A stretch of 43,496 nt of DNA from an uncultured Pelagibacteraceae bacterium. Lineage in GTDB: Bacteria; Pseudomonadota; Alphaproteobacteria; Pelagibacterales; Pelagibacteraceae. The position numbers and the translations under genes are program-made. The notes under the pieces were generated by a model. That model saw nothing but the letters and a program-made list of their open reading frames with translations, was not told the origin of the DNA and searched no databases. This document shows, piece by piece, positions 29,033-39,323 of the stretch (the stretch's first letter is position 1; every line of letters starts with the position of its first letter). The DNA is taken from contig CACBMY010000001.1 of the NCBI GenBank assembly GCA_902540545.1, positions 105,077 through 148,572 on the forward strand, written 5' to 3'.

Positions 29033-30364
29033 CTATGCTGCTTTCACTTTATCTATTACTTTACCAAATAAAGAATTTTGATTACTTTTTTCAATATTAA
29101 CTTTTATTAATTTGCCAATATGACTTTCATTGCCATCAAAAATTACTGAATTTAAGAATTTATTTCGACCAAAAAATTTATTTTGGTTTTCAAGTTTATT
29201 TTCTACAAGTACTTCTAAAGTTTTGCCTTCCAATGACTTATTTAATTCTATTTGATTGCTAAACAATTTATCTTGAATAGTTATAAGTCTGCTTTTAATT
29301 TTATCTTTATCAGTAATCTCTAATTCTGCAGCCTTTGTTCCTGGTCTTGGACTATAAATAAAAGAAAATGAATTTATAAATTTAATTTTATTAACTAAAT
29401 TTAAAGTCTCTTTAAAATCATCCTCCGTTTCTCCAGGGTATCCAATAATAAAGTCACTGGAAAATTTTATATCAGAATTAATGTTTATTAATTTTTCATA
29501 AATATTTAAATAATAATCTACATTATGCTTTCTGTTCATCATTTTTAATATTCTGTCAGAACCACTTTGTATCGGTAAATGAACAAAAGGCATTAATTTT
29601 TTTGAATTTTTGTAACATTCAATAAGATCATCTGTCATATCTCTTGGATGAGAGGTGGTATATCTAATTCTACTTATTTCGTTATATTTACTGAGTGTGT
29701 TAATTAGATCTGATAGTCTGTACTCTCTAGATCCATCTATATAAGAATAAGCATTTACGTTTTGACCAAGAAAAGTTATTTCTTTAGATCCGTTCTTTAT
29801 CAATCTCTCAGCTTCATCAATAATGCTTTTAAATGGTCGAGAATATTCTGGTCCTCTAGTATAAGGTACAACACAAAAGTGACAGAACTTATCACAGCCC
29901 TCTTGAATTGTTAGAAAAGATGAAACATTGGTATCGTTATTTTTAATATTATCGAAATATCTAAACTTTGAAACTGAGTCGAATTCAGTTTCTTCAACTT
30001 TATTTTCCTCTTCAAAGCTTTTTAAAAGATTATTTATTTTTTGATAAGATTGAGGACCTATAACTAAATCTATATATTTCTCTCTATTAAGCATCTCAGT
30101 ATTTTCAGCTTGAGCGACGCAGCCTGCAACAACCATGATTGGTTTTTTTTTATCTTTATATAATTTTTTTACTCTGCCAATCTCATGATAAACTTTGTCC
30201 TTGGCCTTGTCTCGAATATGACATGTATTCAAAATATAACAGTCAGCATCATCTTGATTTTCTGTTTTATTATATCCTATTGATTTAACAGCATCATATA
30301 TCCTGTTAGAGTCATATTCATTCATTTGACAACCAAATGTCTTTATAAAAACCTTCTTGTGCAT
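29033..30364 (-). CDS. miaB: tRNA-2-methylthio-N6-dimethylallyladenosine synthase
   Basis: FIKTFGCQMNEYDSNRI, TIQEGCDKFCHFCVVPYTRGPEYSRP (radical SAM CxxxCxxC), TRAM C-terminus. Confidence 0.97.
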   Translation of the reverse strand: MHKKVFIKTFGCQMNEYDSNRIYDAVKSIGYNKTENQDDADCYILNTCHIRDKAKDKVYHEIGRVKKLYKDKKKPIMVVAGCVAQAENTEMLNREKYIDLVIGPQSYQKINNLLKSFEEENKVEETEFDSVSKFRYFDNIKNNDTNVSSFLTIQEGCDKFCHFCVVPYTRGPEYSRPFKSIIDEAERLIKNGSKEITFLGQNVNAYSYIDGSREYRLSDLINTLSKYNEISRIRYTTSHPRDMTDDLIECYKNSKKLMPFVHLPIQSGSDRILKMMNRKHNVDYYLNIYEKLININSDIKFSSDFIIGYPGETEDDFKETLNLVNKIKFINSFSFIYSPRPGTKAAELEITDKDKIKSRLITIQDKLFSNQIELNKSLEGKTLEVLVENKLENQNKFFGRNKFLNSVIFDGNESHIGKLIKVNIEKSNQNSLFGKVIDKVKAA

Positions 30365-30367
30365 GAA

Positions 30368-30787
30368 TTATTTTTTTTTAATACCGTATAGTTCTAATTT
30401 ATGATCAACGAGCTTGTAGCCATATTTATCAGCAATTTTTTTTTGCAATTCTTCGATTTCCTCATCAACAAATTCTATTATTTCTCCAGTTTTAATATCT
30501 ATCAAGTGATTATGATCATCATTTAGCTCATATCTTGCTTTGCCAGACTTAAAATCATGTTTTGTTAAAATTCCAGCTTCTTCAAAAAGTTTGACTGTTC
30601 TATAAACTGTCGCAATACTAATTTTAGAATCTATTTGTGAGACCCTATTATATAGCTCATCGACATCTGGGTGGTCAGACTCTCCATATGTTTTTTTAGA
30701 TTCGGATATTACTCTTGCAATTATCCTTCTTTGATCTGTAAGTTTTACTCCATTTTTTTGACATTTTTCTTCAATAGTTTCTAACAT
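30368..30787 (-). CDS. fur: Fur-family metalloregulator (Fur/Mur type)
   Basis: GVKLTDQRRIIARVISE, HPDVDELYNRVSQIDSKISIATVYRTVKLFEEAGIL, YELNDDHNHLIDIKTGEIIEFVDEEIEELQ. Confidence 0.9.
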   Translation of the reverse strand: MLETIEEKCQKNGVKLTDQRRIIARVISESKKTYGESDHPDVDELYNRVSQIDSKISIATVYRTVKLFEEAGILTKHDFKSGKARYELNDDHNHLIDIKTGEIIEFVDEEIEELQKKIADKYGYKLVDHKLELYGIKKK

Positions 30788-30795
30788 AATTTATT

Positions 30796-31173
30796 TTAAC
30801 TCGAGTAAAGGGGTTTAATCAAATTAATATTTGTAAAATTTTTTTTATCAATCTTTACTAACTGATCTATACCTTTTTCAGTTAAGTGTTCACTTAAAAA
30901 TCCATATAAATCAATATTTTTTGCAAAAGCAATACCTTTAGCAATTGCTATTGAATTTCTAATGCTTGAGATTTTGCCAGGACCTTGATTAACAAATATT
31001 TCACTTATTTTATCTAAATTTGAGTCATGTTCTTTAAGGAAATTTAAAATTAGTATCATTATTTTGTCAAAATTTTCTCTACTGTTTGTATGAGCGGTAG
31101 TATAAGATTCTATGTTAGTTATGAGAGAAAATAATATTTTATCATCTGCAGCGTTAATAATTAAAGTATTCAT
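30796..31173 (-). CDS. tsaB: Short TsaB-like protein (t6A biosynthesis, N-terminal lobe plus terminal PLY motif)
   Basis: MNTLIINAADDKILFSLI..., IFVNQGPGKISSIRNSIAIAKGIAFAKNIDLYGFL, ends IKPLYSS; only 125 aa; start chosen at ATG 31173. Confidence 0.75.
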   Translation of the reverse strand: MNTLIINAADDKILFSLITNIESYTTAHTNSRENFDKIMILILNFLKEHDSNLDKISEIFVNQGPGKISSIRNSIAIAKGIAFAKNIDLYGFLSEHLTEKGIDQLVKIDKKNFTNINLIKPLYSS

Positions 31174-32173
31174 TTTTTTTATTATTTTTTTAAACGTTAA
31201 AGCTGAAGTAGTAAATAAAAAATATTTTAAAAATGAACAAGGTATTTTAGCAATTATGTACCATAGATTTGAAGAAAATAAGTATCCATCAACAAATATA
31301 AGATTAGATATATTCAAAAAACATATTAATTTAATAAAAGAAAACAATTTAAATTTTTATAATCCTAGTGAATTTTCAAAAAATTTTAAAATAGTTAAGG
31401 AACAAAAAAAAATTCTACTAACTATCGATGATGCATTCACATCATTTTATGAAAATGCTTGGCCAATCTTGAAGAAAGAAAAAATTCCATTTATTTTATT
31501 TGTTTCAACAGAAGCTGTTGGAAATAAAGGGTACATGAGCTGGGACCAAATAAAAGAAGTAGAAAAAGAGAACTTTGCGTACATTGGTAATCATTCACAT
31601 TCACACGATTATTTAACCAAATTTACTTTTCAAAAGTTTGTAGAAGATATTGAGAAATCAATTAAAATTTTTAATGACAAATTAGGTTATAATCCAAGTT
31701 TTTTTTCATATCCTTTTGGTGAGTATAATTTAGAGCAGAAAAATTTTATTTCAAATAATTTTGAATTTGCATTTGGCCAACATTCAGGTGTCATTGATTT
31801 AAACAAAGATAGATATGAACTACCAAGATTTCCGATAAATGAAAAATATGGAGAAATAAATAGATTTAAAGAGGTAATATCTTATTTGCCACTACAATAT
31901 AGGATTATTAAACCTGAAAACAAATTTATGAATGATGGAGAAAATCCACCTAAAATGATGATAGAGTTTTTTGAAGATCAAAAAAATTTAGAAAATATTA
32001 ATTGTTTTTCAAATGAAGGTTCAAAATGGAGAAAAACAAAAGTTGTCTTAATTGACAATATATTAAATATTAACTTTGCAGAAAAATTTATTGAAAGAAG
32101 AGGGAGAATTAATTGTTCTTTAAAAGATGAAAATGGGTGGAGATTTTCAGGTTTCCAATTTGTTCAAAATTAA
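31112..32173 (+). CDS. Polysaccharide deacetylase (NodB-like) family exported protein
   Basis: Signal peptide, LAIMYHRFEENKYPSTNI, ILLTIDDAFTSFYENAWPILKKEKIPFILFVSTEAVG, YIGNHSHSHDYL, FFSYPFGEYN. Start uncertain (31112 or 31121). Confidence 0.88.
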   Translation: MLVMRENNILSSAALIIKVFIFFIIFLNVKAEVVNKKYFKNEQGILAIMYHRFEENKYPSTNIRLDIFKKHINLIKENNLNFYNPSEFSKNFKIVKEQKKILLTIDDAFTSFYENAWPILKKEKIPFILFVSTEAVGNKGYMSWDQIKEVEKENFAYIGNHSHSHDYLTKFTFQKFVEDIEKSIKIFNDKLGYNPSFFSYPFGEYNLEQKNFISNNFEFAFGQHSGVIDLNKDRYELPRFPINEKYGEINRFKEVISYLPLQYRIIKPENKFMNDGENPPKMMIEFFEDQKNLENINCFSNEGSKWRKTKVVLIDNILNINFAEKFIERRGRINCSLKDENGWRFSGFQFVQN

Positions 32174-33270
32174 ATTAATTTTTTAGTCTTATTACTTGTA
32201 GGCATTACATTAACATCATCAAAATCCGTAAGGGAATTTTGCTTTATAATTTGTTTTAACACATCAATATATTGTTGCCCTGTCTCCGCATATTTATCTA
32301 AAAAATTTACCAATTTTAAACTGTCTAATTTTTCATCGTTATCCCTTTGAATTGCTCTTTCTTTTCTAAATTCAATATAACTGCTATGGGTATTTAAATT
32401 TCGTTGATATGCTCTCACTGATGCTTTAAGAACTGCAAACTTTGCAACTTTGTGTTTTGCATCTTTATCTACACCTGCTGGTCTAATTCCATCGCCATTC
32501 CAAGTCCATTGTCCAAATAATGCATTGCCTTCCTGTGCAAATCTAGATGTCCCCCATCCAGTTTCTTTAGCAGCTTGAGCCAGTGCTAAAGAGACAGGTA
32601 TTTCATCCATTCTAACTTTCAGAGAATAAAAATCTCCATCTTTTAAACCATATTGTTTAAATTTTTCTTTCAACCAATTCTTTTCTTTTTGCGTGTTTAT
32701 ATTCTTAGCCAATATTCTAAATAATTCTCTTCTATCAAGACGAATTTTAGCGTTCTCTTCTACGATTAATGGTAAAACTATTTGAATAAATAGTCTCTTT
32801 CTTTTTTTTGAACTTTCAATACTTTTAATCTCTTTTGGAAGATGATCGATTTTATTGCCTATATTTACTAACTTAGTCTCTCTAACTCTTTCAAGATTAT
32901 AATTTGTATCTTTAAACAATTGCTCAATTGTTCTTGCATCAAATCTTATTGAATTCTGTCCCTCGTCATCTGTACTGAAGAAATCAATATCAGCAAAAAT
33001 ATTTTTCAGACTCAGTTTATTTGTTTTAGTTTCTCTATCTCCATCAAGGATTTTTTTTCTTTTGTCTAGTTCTTGGTCAAAATTTACACCAGCATTTGAG
33101 ATTACAGATTTTTTGAAATTTAAATTTTTATCTAGAAAATTGCTTAAAGTCGGTAAGGAAAAGAATGAAAATATTACAAAAATACTTATTGCTGAAAATC
33201 TAAATACATTATTTTTCTTTTGCTTGAGTTTAATAATTTTATTTTTTGTACGTCTAACCATTAATTTCAA
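32170..33270 (-). CDS. Bax-like glucosaminidase-domain protein
   Basis: VSLALAQAAKETGWGTSRFAQEGNALFGQWTWNGDGIRPAGVDKDAKHKVAKFAVLKASVRAYQRNLNTHSSY; N-terminal TM. Confidence 0.88.
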   Translation of the reverse strand: MKLMVRRTKNKIIKLKQKKNNVFRFSAISIFVIFSFFSLPTLSNFLDKNLNFKKSVISNAGVNFDQELDKRKKILDGDRETKTNKLSLKNIFADIDFFSTDDEGQNSIRFDARTIEQLFKDTNYNLERVRETKLVNIGNKIDHLPKEIKSIESSKKRKRLFIQIVLPLIVEENAKIRLDRRELFRILAKNINTQKEKNWLKEKFKQYGLKDGDFYSLKVRMDEIPVSLALAQAAKETGWGTSRFAQEGNALFGQWTWNGDGIRPAGVDKDAKHKVAKFAVLKASVRAYQRNLNTHSSYIEFRKERAIQRDNDEKLDSLKLVNFLDKYAETGQQYIDVLKQIIKQNSLTDFDDVNVMPTSNKTKKLI

Positions 33271-33289
33271 TATAATTATTATTGATTAA

Positions 33290-33832
33290 TTATACAGCTA
33301 AAACTTCTTTAACTTCAGGAATGTAATGACAAAGTAAGTTTTCCACTCCTTTTTTTAAAGTAAGAGTTGAAGATGGACAGCCTGAACAACTACCTTTTAA
33401 CAAAACTTTAACTTTTCCATCCTTGAATTCTTGGAACTTTATATCTCCGCCATCTCTTGCAACAGCAGGTCTGATTTTTGAATCTAGAACACTTATTATT
33501 TTTTTTTCAATTTCTGAATAATTTTTGTCTTGCTCTTCTTCATTAGTTTTATCGATAATGCAGGTATTACCATTTGCGTAATGCTCATTTACATATGATA
33601 TGACAATGTGCTGAATATCTTCCCAATTTTTATTTTCTTCTTTATTTATAGAAAAAAAATCTTCTCCTAAAAATACTCCAGTCACACCATTTATTTGTAA
33701 TAAGTTCTTTATTAGTAAATTAGTTGTATCTTTTTTATTCAAAACTTCTAAAGGACCGTTATTAGATACCTTTCTACCAGGCAGAAACTTTAATGAATTT
33801 GGGTTTGGTGTATTCTCAGTTTGTATAAACAT
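33290..33832 (-). CDS. NifU-like Fe-S scaffold protein (Nfu)
   Basis: MFIQTENTPNPNSLKFLPGR N-terminal Nfu domain; DGGDIKFQEFKDGKVKVLLKGSCSGCPSSTLTLKKGVENLL. Confidence 0.95.
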   Translation of the reverse strand: MFIQTENTPNPNSLKFLPGRKVSNNGPLEVLNKKDTTNLLIKNLLQINGVTGVFLGEDFFSINKEENKNWEDIQHIVISYVNEHYANGNTCIIDKTNEEEQDKNYSEIEKKIISVLDSKIRPAVARDGGDIKFQEFKDGKVKVLLKGSCSGCPSSTLTLKKGVENLLCHYIPEVKEVLAV

Positions 33833-33869
33833 AAGCTTTATATAGTGTTTATTTCAAAATATTAAATGG

Positions 33870-34871
33870 TTAAAAACCAACTATTTCTCTAATCTTTTTA
33901 ACCTTTTTAGAAGAAATATCTTCTGCTTTTTCTGCTCCATCTTTTAAAATTTGATCTATGTAATTTTTATCTGACAACAATTTTTGTATTTCTTTTGATA
34001 TAGGGGAGAGCTTGGCCACAATTATTTCAGATAGTTTATTTTTTAAATCAGAAAAATTTTTTCCTTCAAATTCATTTAATGTATCAGTAATATTTTGATT
34101 GCTTAAACTTGAGTAAATACCCATCAAATTTTCTGCTTCGGGTCTACCTTTAAGTCCATCTTCTTTTCCAGGTAAAGTATCATTATCTGTTTTTGCTTTT
34201 TTTATTTTGTTTATAATTTGATCCTCGTCATCTGTTAGATTAATCCTACTGCCTTCAGCAATATCTGACTTACTCATTTTTTTGGAACCATCTTTCAAAC
34301 TCATTATTCTTGAAAAATGTTTTTGGATTAGAGGTTCAGGAGGTCTTAGGAAATCTGGACATTTATATTCGTTATTGAATTTTTGAGCTATATCTCTGCA
34401 GAGTTCTAAATGTTGTTTTTGATCATCTCCAACCGGTACATGAGTAGCGTCGTATAAAAGAATATCAGAGGCCATTAGAATAGGATAAATATATAAACCA
34501 ACACTAGCTTTTTCCTTATCTTTTCCTGCTTTTTCTTTGAATTGCGTCATTCTATTAAGCCATCCCATTCTGGCTACACATCCTAAAATCCAAGAGCCCT
34601 CGGAATGTGCAGGAACTAAAGACTGATTAAATATTATACTTTTTTTTGGATCAATACCGCTTGCGATGAATGCTGCTGCTGTTTCTCTAATATTATTTTT
34701 TAACTCTATCGGATCTTGCATTACAGTGATGGCATGAAGATCAACGACACAAAAAATACATCTATTGTCTTTATTGTTTTGTAAATCAACAAAATTTTTT
34801 ATTGCACCTATATAATTGCCAAGATGTAAATTTCCAGTTGGTTGAACTCCAGAAAAAATTTTTTTAGACAT
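33870..34871 (-). CDS. trpS: Tryptophanyl-tRNA synthetase
   Basis: [47 protein letters not shown]. Confidence 0.98.
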   Translation of the reverse strand: MSKKIFSGVQPTGNLHLGNYIGAIKNFVDLQNNKDNRCIFCVVDLHAITVMQDPIELKNNIRETAAAFIASGIDPKKSIIFNQSLVPAHSEGSWILGCVARMGWLNRMTQFKEKAGKDKEKASVGLYIYPILMASDILLYDATHVPVGDDQKQHLELCRDIAQKFNNEYKCPDFLRPPEPLIQKHFSRIMSLKDGSKKMSKSDIAEGSRINLTDDEDQIINKIKKAKTDNDTLPGKEDGLKGRPEAENLMGIYSSLSNQNITDTLNEFEGKNFSDLKNKLSEIIVAKLSPISKEIQKLLSDKNYIDQILKDGAEKAEDISSKKVKKIREIVGF

Positions 34872-34874
34872 AAT

Positions 34875-36401
34875 TTAATAGTTTAATTTAATATCAGATA
34901 TTTTAAAGGCCTTAATGAGTATTGAAATCAATAAATAAAAAGCAAAAGTTAAAAGAACTAATAATATAATTGCTAAAAATTTGTAACTATTTGAAAATAT
35001 AAAATAATTGCCAAAATAATTTATTAATATTTTAAATAATCCCAAACAAATTAAATTTGAAATTGATATTTTAAAAAGTTGTATAAAAAATGAGTTGTTG
35101 AAATTAAAATAATTTTTATTTAGTGCAAATACCATTAGTAAGAAACCGTTCAACCACGAAGAAATAGTTGTTGCTATAGGAATTATAATAAAACCTATTT
35201 TACTAAATAAAGATACACTAATAACAATATTCAAAATTACAGAAATCAATGAAAAGTAAAAAGGTGTTTTTGTATCATTTCTGGCAAATATAAAACTTGA
35301 AAATATTTTTATCATTGAGAATGCAGGTAAACCTAATGCAAAATAAAATAATGCAAGTGCTGAATTTTTAACACTTTCTTCATTAAAAGATCCATAGCCA
35401 AAAAGTGCGGAAACAATTTCTTCAGAAGCAATAATTAATGCTAGGGTAGCTGGAAGACTTAAAAATAAACTTAACTCCAAAGACTTATTTTGTAAAATTT
35501 CCAATTTTACATTGTTTTTAGTCTTAACATATCTGCTCAAGTTAGGTAAAATAATAATACCGATTGCAATCCCTGCTATCGCTAAGTTTATCTGGTATAT
35601 TCTGTCTGCATAATATAAATATGAAACAGCACTTGCTTGGAAAGAAGCAATTATTGTTCCAACTAATATGTTAATTTGAGTAACCCCAGATGAAAATATA
35701 CTCGGCAAGAGCTTTTTAAAAAAGAATTTTATTTTGTAATCTATTTGAAAATTGAATTTAAAACTTGGATAAAAATATTTTCGAGTAAAAATATATAAAA
35801 ATATAAATTGTATAATTCCTGCAAATGTTACTGCGTAACTTAGATAGTAAACTAAATCAGTATCATTTTTTATAAAAAAGAAACATATTATTAGTATTAT
35901 ATTTAAAAAAAGTGGGGCTGCAGCTGCTGCGGCAAACTTATTGTGAGAATTTAAAATTGCTGAAAAAAAGGAAGCTGTGCTTATAAAAAGTAAAAATGGA
36001 AAAGTAATTCTTGTTAAATCAACTGCTAATTTGAACTTTTCATCTATATCTGAGAAGCCAGGAGCAATCAATTTTACAAAGCTTGGCATAAAAATTTCGA
36101 CAAGAATTGTTAGACTTAAAAGTGCTAGAACCAATAAATTAAATACAGAGCCTGCAAATTTTTGAGCTTTTTTTTTACTAGACAAAAGTTCTGATGTATA
36201 AGATGGAACAAATGCTGCATTAAAAGTACCTTCTGCAAACAATCTTCTAAAGGTATTTGGTATTCTAAATGCTACGAAGAATGCATCAGCAATTGGTCCT
36301 GAACCAAGATAAATTGCTATGAAAAAGTCTCTAATGTATCCTAAAATCCTACTTAGTATAACAAACAGACTAAATGTGCCTGTTGACTTAATTAAATTCA
36401 T
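34875..36401 (-). CDS. murJ: Lipid II flippase MurJ (MviN)
   Basis: GTFSLFVILSRILGYIRDFFIAIYLGSGPIADAFFVAFRIPNTFRRLFAEGTFNAAFVPSY, polytopic. Confidence 0.96.
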   Translation of the reverse strand: MNLIKSTGTFSLFVILSRILGYIRDFFIAIYLGSGPIADAFFVAFRIPNTFRRLFAEGTFNAAFVPSYTSELLSSKKKAQKFAGSVFNLLVLALLSLTILVEIFMPSFVKLIAPGFSDIDEKFKLAVDLTRITFPFLLFISTASFFSAILNSHNKFAAAAAAPLFLNIILIICFFFIKNDTDLVYYLSYAVTFAGIIQFIFLYIFTRKYFYPSFKFNFQIDYKIKFFFKKLLPSIFSSGVTQINILVGTIIASFQASAVSYLYYADRIYQINLAIAGIAIGIIILPNLSRYVKTKNNVKLEILQNKSLELSLFLSLPATLALIIASEEIVSALFGYGSFNEESVKNSALALFYFALGLPAFSMIKIFSSFIFARNDTKTPFYFSLISVILNIVISVSLFSKIGFIIIPIATTISSWLNGFLLMVFALNKNYFNFNNSFFIQLFKISISNLICLGLFKILINYFGNYFIFSNSYKFLAIILLVLLTFAFYLLISILIKAFKISDIKLNY

Positions 36402-36444
36402 AAATCATATTAGTAACTTAATCCTTTTTTATATCTAACAAATA

Positions 36445-38733
36445 ATGAAAAAAAACAAAATTGAACATTATTCTGATAAAGAAGCTTTGGATTTTCATAC
36501 TAATGATAAATCTGGCAAGATAGAGATCGTTTCATCAAAGCCTGTAACTACAAAAAGAGACTTGGCCCTAGCTTATTCTCCAGGCGTTGCGGCTCCTGTA
36601 AAAGCAATAGCTGATAATCCTGAGTTGGCATACGAATATACTACTAAAGGTAACCTAGTTGCTGTAATTAGTAATGGATCAGCAATATTGGGGCTGGGAA
36701 ACTTGGGTGCCATAGCATCAAAACCAGTTATGGAAGGAAAAGCTGTTCTATTTAAAAGATTTGCGGATATTGACTCTATAGATTTAGAAATAGATACAGA
36801 AGATACAAAAGAAATAATTAATACCATTAAACATATAGCAAAAAGTTTTGGTGGTATAAATCTTGAAGACATTGCAGCTCCAAACTGTTTTATAATTGAG
36901 GAAGAGTTAAAGAAAATTTTAGATATTCCTGTATTTCACGACGATCAACATGGAACGGCAATAATAACAACAGCAGCATTAATTAACGCTGTGGATATTG
37001 CAAAAAAGAATTTAAAAAAAATTAAGGTAGTAATAAATGGTGCAGGTGCTGCAGCTATGGCTTGTGCAAAATTATTTAGAAGTACTGGTATTCCAAAAAA
37101 TAATATCAAAATGTTGGATACAAAAGGAGTAATAAATAAAAATAGAAAAGATATTAATTCTTGGAAAAAAGAATTTGCAGTAGAAACAAAGGATAAAAGT
37201 TTAGATGATGCGATGAAAAATGCAGATGTATTTTTAGGCTTATCCGCTGCAGGTGTTGTAAAAAAAAGTATGGTTAAAAAAATGGCTAAAAATCCTATTA
37301 TATTTGCATGCGCAAATCCAGATCCTGAGATTAAACCCGAAGATATAGAAGAAGTGAGAAATGATGCAATTATAGCAACAGGTAGATCCGATTATCCAAA
37401 CCAAGTAAATAATTTGATTGGGTTTCCATACATATTTAGAGGGGCATTAGATGTTAGAGCAAAAACTATTAATGAAGAGATGAAAGTTGCAGCAGCTAAT
37501 GCTATTGCTTCACTTGCAAGAGAATTTGTGCCTGACGAAGTCGCGGCTGCAATGGGTGGTGAAAGACCTAATTATGGAAAAGAATATATTATTCCATCTA
37601 CTTTTGACCCTCGGTTAATAAGTGTAATACCAGTAGCAGTCGCAAAAGCTGCTATAAAATCTGGTGTTGCTAGAAAAAAAATAGAAAATTTTGATCAATA
37701 TTCTGAACAGCTAAAACAAAGGCTCGACCCATCTGTAACTATTATGCAGGGAATTAACAACCAAATTAAAAAAACAAACAAAAAAGTTGTATTTGCCGAT
37801 GGTGAAGATGAAAATACTTTGAAGGCTGCAATAGCATTTAAAAATAGTGGACTAGGAACACCTATTTTGGTTGCTAAAGAAAAAGTGGTTAAAGAAAAAC
37901 TCAGAGAGATTGGTTACGGAGAAAACTTTGATATAAAGATTGTAAACTCCACTTTAAGTGACAAACGAAAAAAATATGTAAACTACCTATTTAAAAAACT
38001 TCAAAGAACAGAGGGGTTGCTTGAAAGAGATTGTGATAAAATGGTTAGAAATGATAGAGTTATATGGGGTTCTTGCATGGTTGCATGTGGTGATGCTGAT
38101 GCAATGGTTACTGGAAATTCGAGAAGGTATGGACAATCTCTTGATAAAGTAAAAAAGGTAATAGATGCAAGACCTGGGGAAATTATGTTTGGATTGAACA
38201 TGATTGTAAATAAAGGAAAAACGGTCTTTATTGCAGATACAAGTGTTCACGAATATCCCACATCTGAGCAACTTTCTGAAATAGCTATTTCTGCATCTAG
38301 GGTTGCAAAATTATTTGGATTTGAACCAAAAGTTGCTTTTCTTTCACACTCAACCTTTGGCCAACCAATTACTGCAAGAACTAAACATATTAGAGATGCA
38401 GTAGAAATTTTAAAATATAAAAAGGTTAACTTTAAATTTGATGGAGATATGCAGCCTGATGTAGCATTAAGTGATGAGTATAAAGACCTATATCCTTTCT
38501 CTGAGATTGTTGGTAATGCAAATATATTAATTATGCCTGGGCAGCATAGCGCTGCTATAACTTATAAAATAATGAAAACTTTAGGTGGTGCAAAAGTTAT
38601 TGGACCACTGTTAATCGGTTTAGGTCAGGCGATTGAAATAGCTCCATTAAGATCATCGACATCTGACATATTAAATTTAGCATCTGTTGCAGCATATTCA
38701 GCAGGGGTGATTAATTACAAAAAACCTAATTAG
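36445..38733 (+). CDS. maeB: NADP-dependent malic enzyme with C-terminal phosphotransacetylase-like domain
   Basis: RDLALAYSPGVAAPVKAI, FHDDQHGTAIITTAALINA, VINGAGAAAMACAKL; C-terminal PTA-like half (ARTKHIRDAVEILK...PLLIGLGQAIEIAPL). Confidence 0.97.
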   Translation: MKKNKIEHYSDKEALDFHTNDKSGKIEIVSSKPVTTKRDLALAYSPGVAAPVKAIADNPELAYEYTTKGNLVAVISNGSAILGLGNLGAIASKPVMEGKAVLFKRFADIDSIDLEIDTEDTKEIINTIKHIAKSFGGINLEDIAAPNCFIIEEELKKILDIPVFHDDQHGTAIITTAALINAVDIAKKNLKKIKVVINGAGAAAMACAKLFRSTGIPKNNIKMLDTKGVINKNRKDINSWKKEFAVETKDKSLDDAMKNADVFLGLSAAGVVKKSMVKKMAKNPIIFACANPDPEIKPEDIEEVRNDAIIATGRSDYPNQVNNLIGFPYIFRGALDVRAKTINEEMKVAAANAIASLAREFVPDEVAAAMGGERPNYGKEYIIPSTFDPRLISVIPVAVAKAAIKSGVARKKIENFDQYSEQLKQRLDPSVTIMQGINNQIKKTNKKVVFADGEDENTLKAAIAFKNSGLGTPILVAKEKVVKEKLREIGYGENFDIKIVNSTLSDKRKKYVNYLFKKLQRTEGLLERDCDKMVRNDRVIWGSCMVACGDADAMVTGNSRRYGQSLDKVKKVIDARPGEIMFGLNMIVNKGKTVFIADTSVHEYPTSEQLSEIAISASRVAKLFGFEPKVAFLSHSTFGQPITARTKHIRDAVEILKYKKVNFKFDGDMQPDVALSDEYKDLYPFSEIVGNANILIMPGQHSAAITYKIMKTLGGAKVIGPLLIGLGQAIEIAPLRSSTSDILNLASVAAYSAGVINYKKPN

Positions 38734-39323
38734 TTTTTTACTACCCTAAGATCTTCTACAAGAAAAATGCTTGTAACAACATCTTCAACATCTAGAACTT
38801 GCTTACCTTCGTTTATAACCTCAGCTCTTTCTTCTTCATTTTGAGATATCCCATAAATATAAATAATTTTCTTATAAGTATCGATATCATAGTTTGCAGA
38901 CTTAATTTTTTTATTTGTTATAAGAGCTGTTCTTAATTGAGAAGTTATCAGTATATCTTTCGCAGTTTGTTTAAAATTAAACTGTTCCTTAATTTTTAAA
39001 TCATTTTTCACTGATCTTGCACCTTTTATTTCCCAACCCAATTTTGTTATTTTAAGTTTTTCTTCAACAGTATTAACCTTACCGGTTATAAAAATTCTCC
39101 CGTCTAATACTTTTGTTTTAACATTAAGAAAATATCCTTTATCCATCAGTATTAGTTTGGCTCTTAGATTTTTTTGCATCAAGGAATCGTCAATTTGAGT
39201 ACCTATTGTTCTTGGATCCATTGCAATTGAAACACCTGTTCCCAATACTCCAGTAGAGGAGTAGCCTACACATCCTGTTATGGATATAAAAATTAATAAT
39301 ATTAAAGAATATTTAGATTTCAT
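38730..39323 (-). CDS. BON-domain lipoprotein
   Basis: Lipobox ITGCVGYS, two BON-like repeats (DDSLMQKNLRAKLIL...VKTKVLDGRIFITGKV; ITSQLRTALITNKKIKSANYDIDTYKKIIYIYGI). Confidence 0.85.
   Translation of the reverse strand: MKSKYSLILLIFISITGCVGYSSTGVLGTGVSIAMDPRTIGTQIDDSLMQKNLRAKLILMDKGYFLNVKTKVLDGRIFITGKVNTVEEKLKITKLGWEIKGARSVKNDLKIKEQFNFKQTAKDILITSQLRTALITNKKIKSANYDIDTYKKIIYIYGISQNEEERAEVINEGKQVLDVEDVVTSIFLVEDLRVVKN

Noticed and set aside
37987-38271. Minus-strand ORFs antisense to maeB (37987-38271, 38001-38201)
   Set aside because: Overlap conserved PTA-like domain coding; no domain signature, considered spurious.
36445-38733. Fusion of malic enzyme with phosphotransacetylase-like domain as novelty
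   Set aside because: This is the standard MaeB architecture in proteobacteria.
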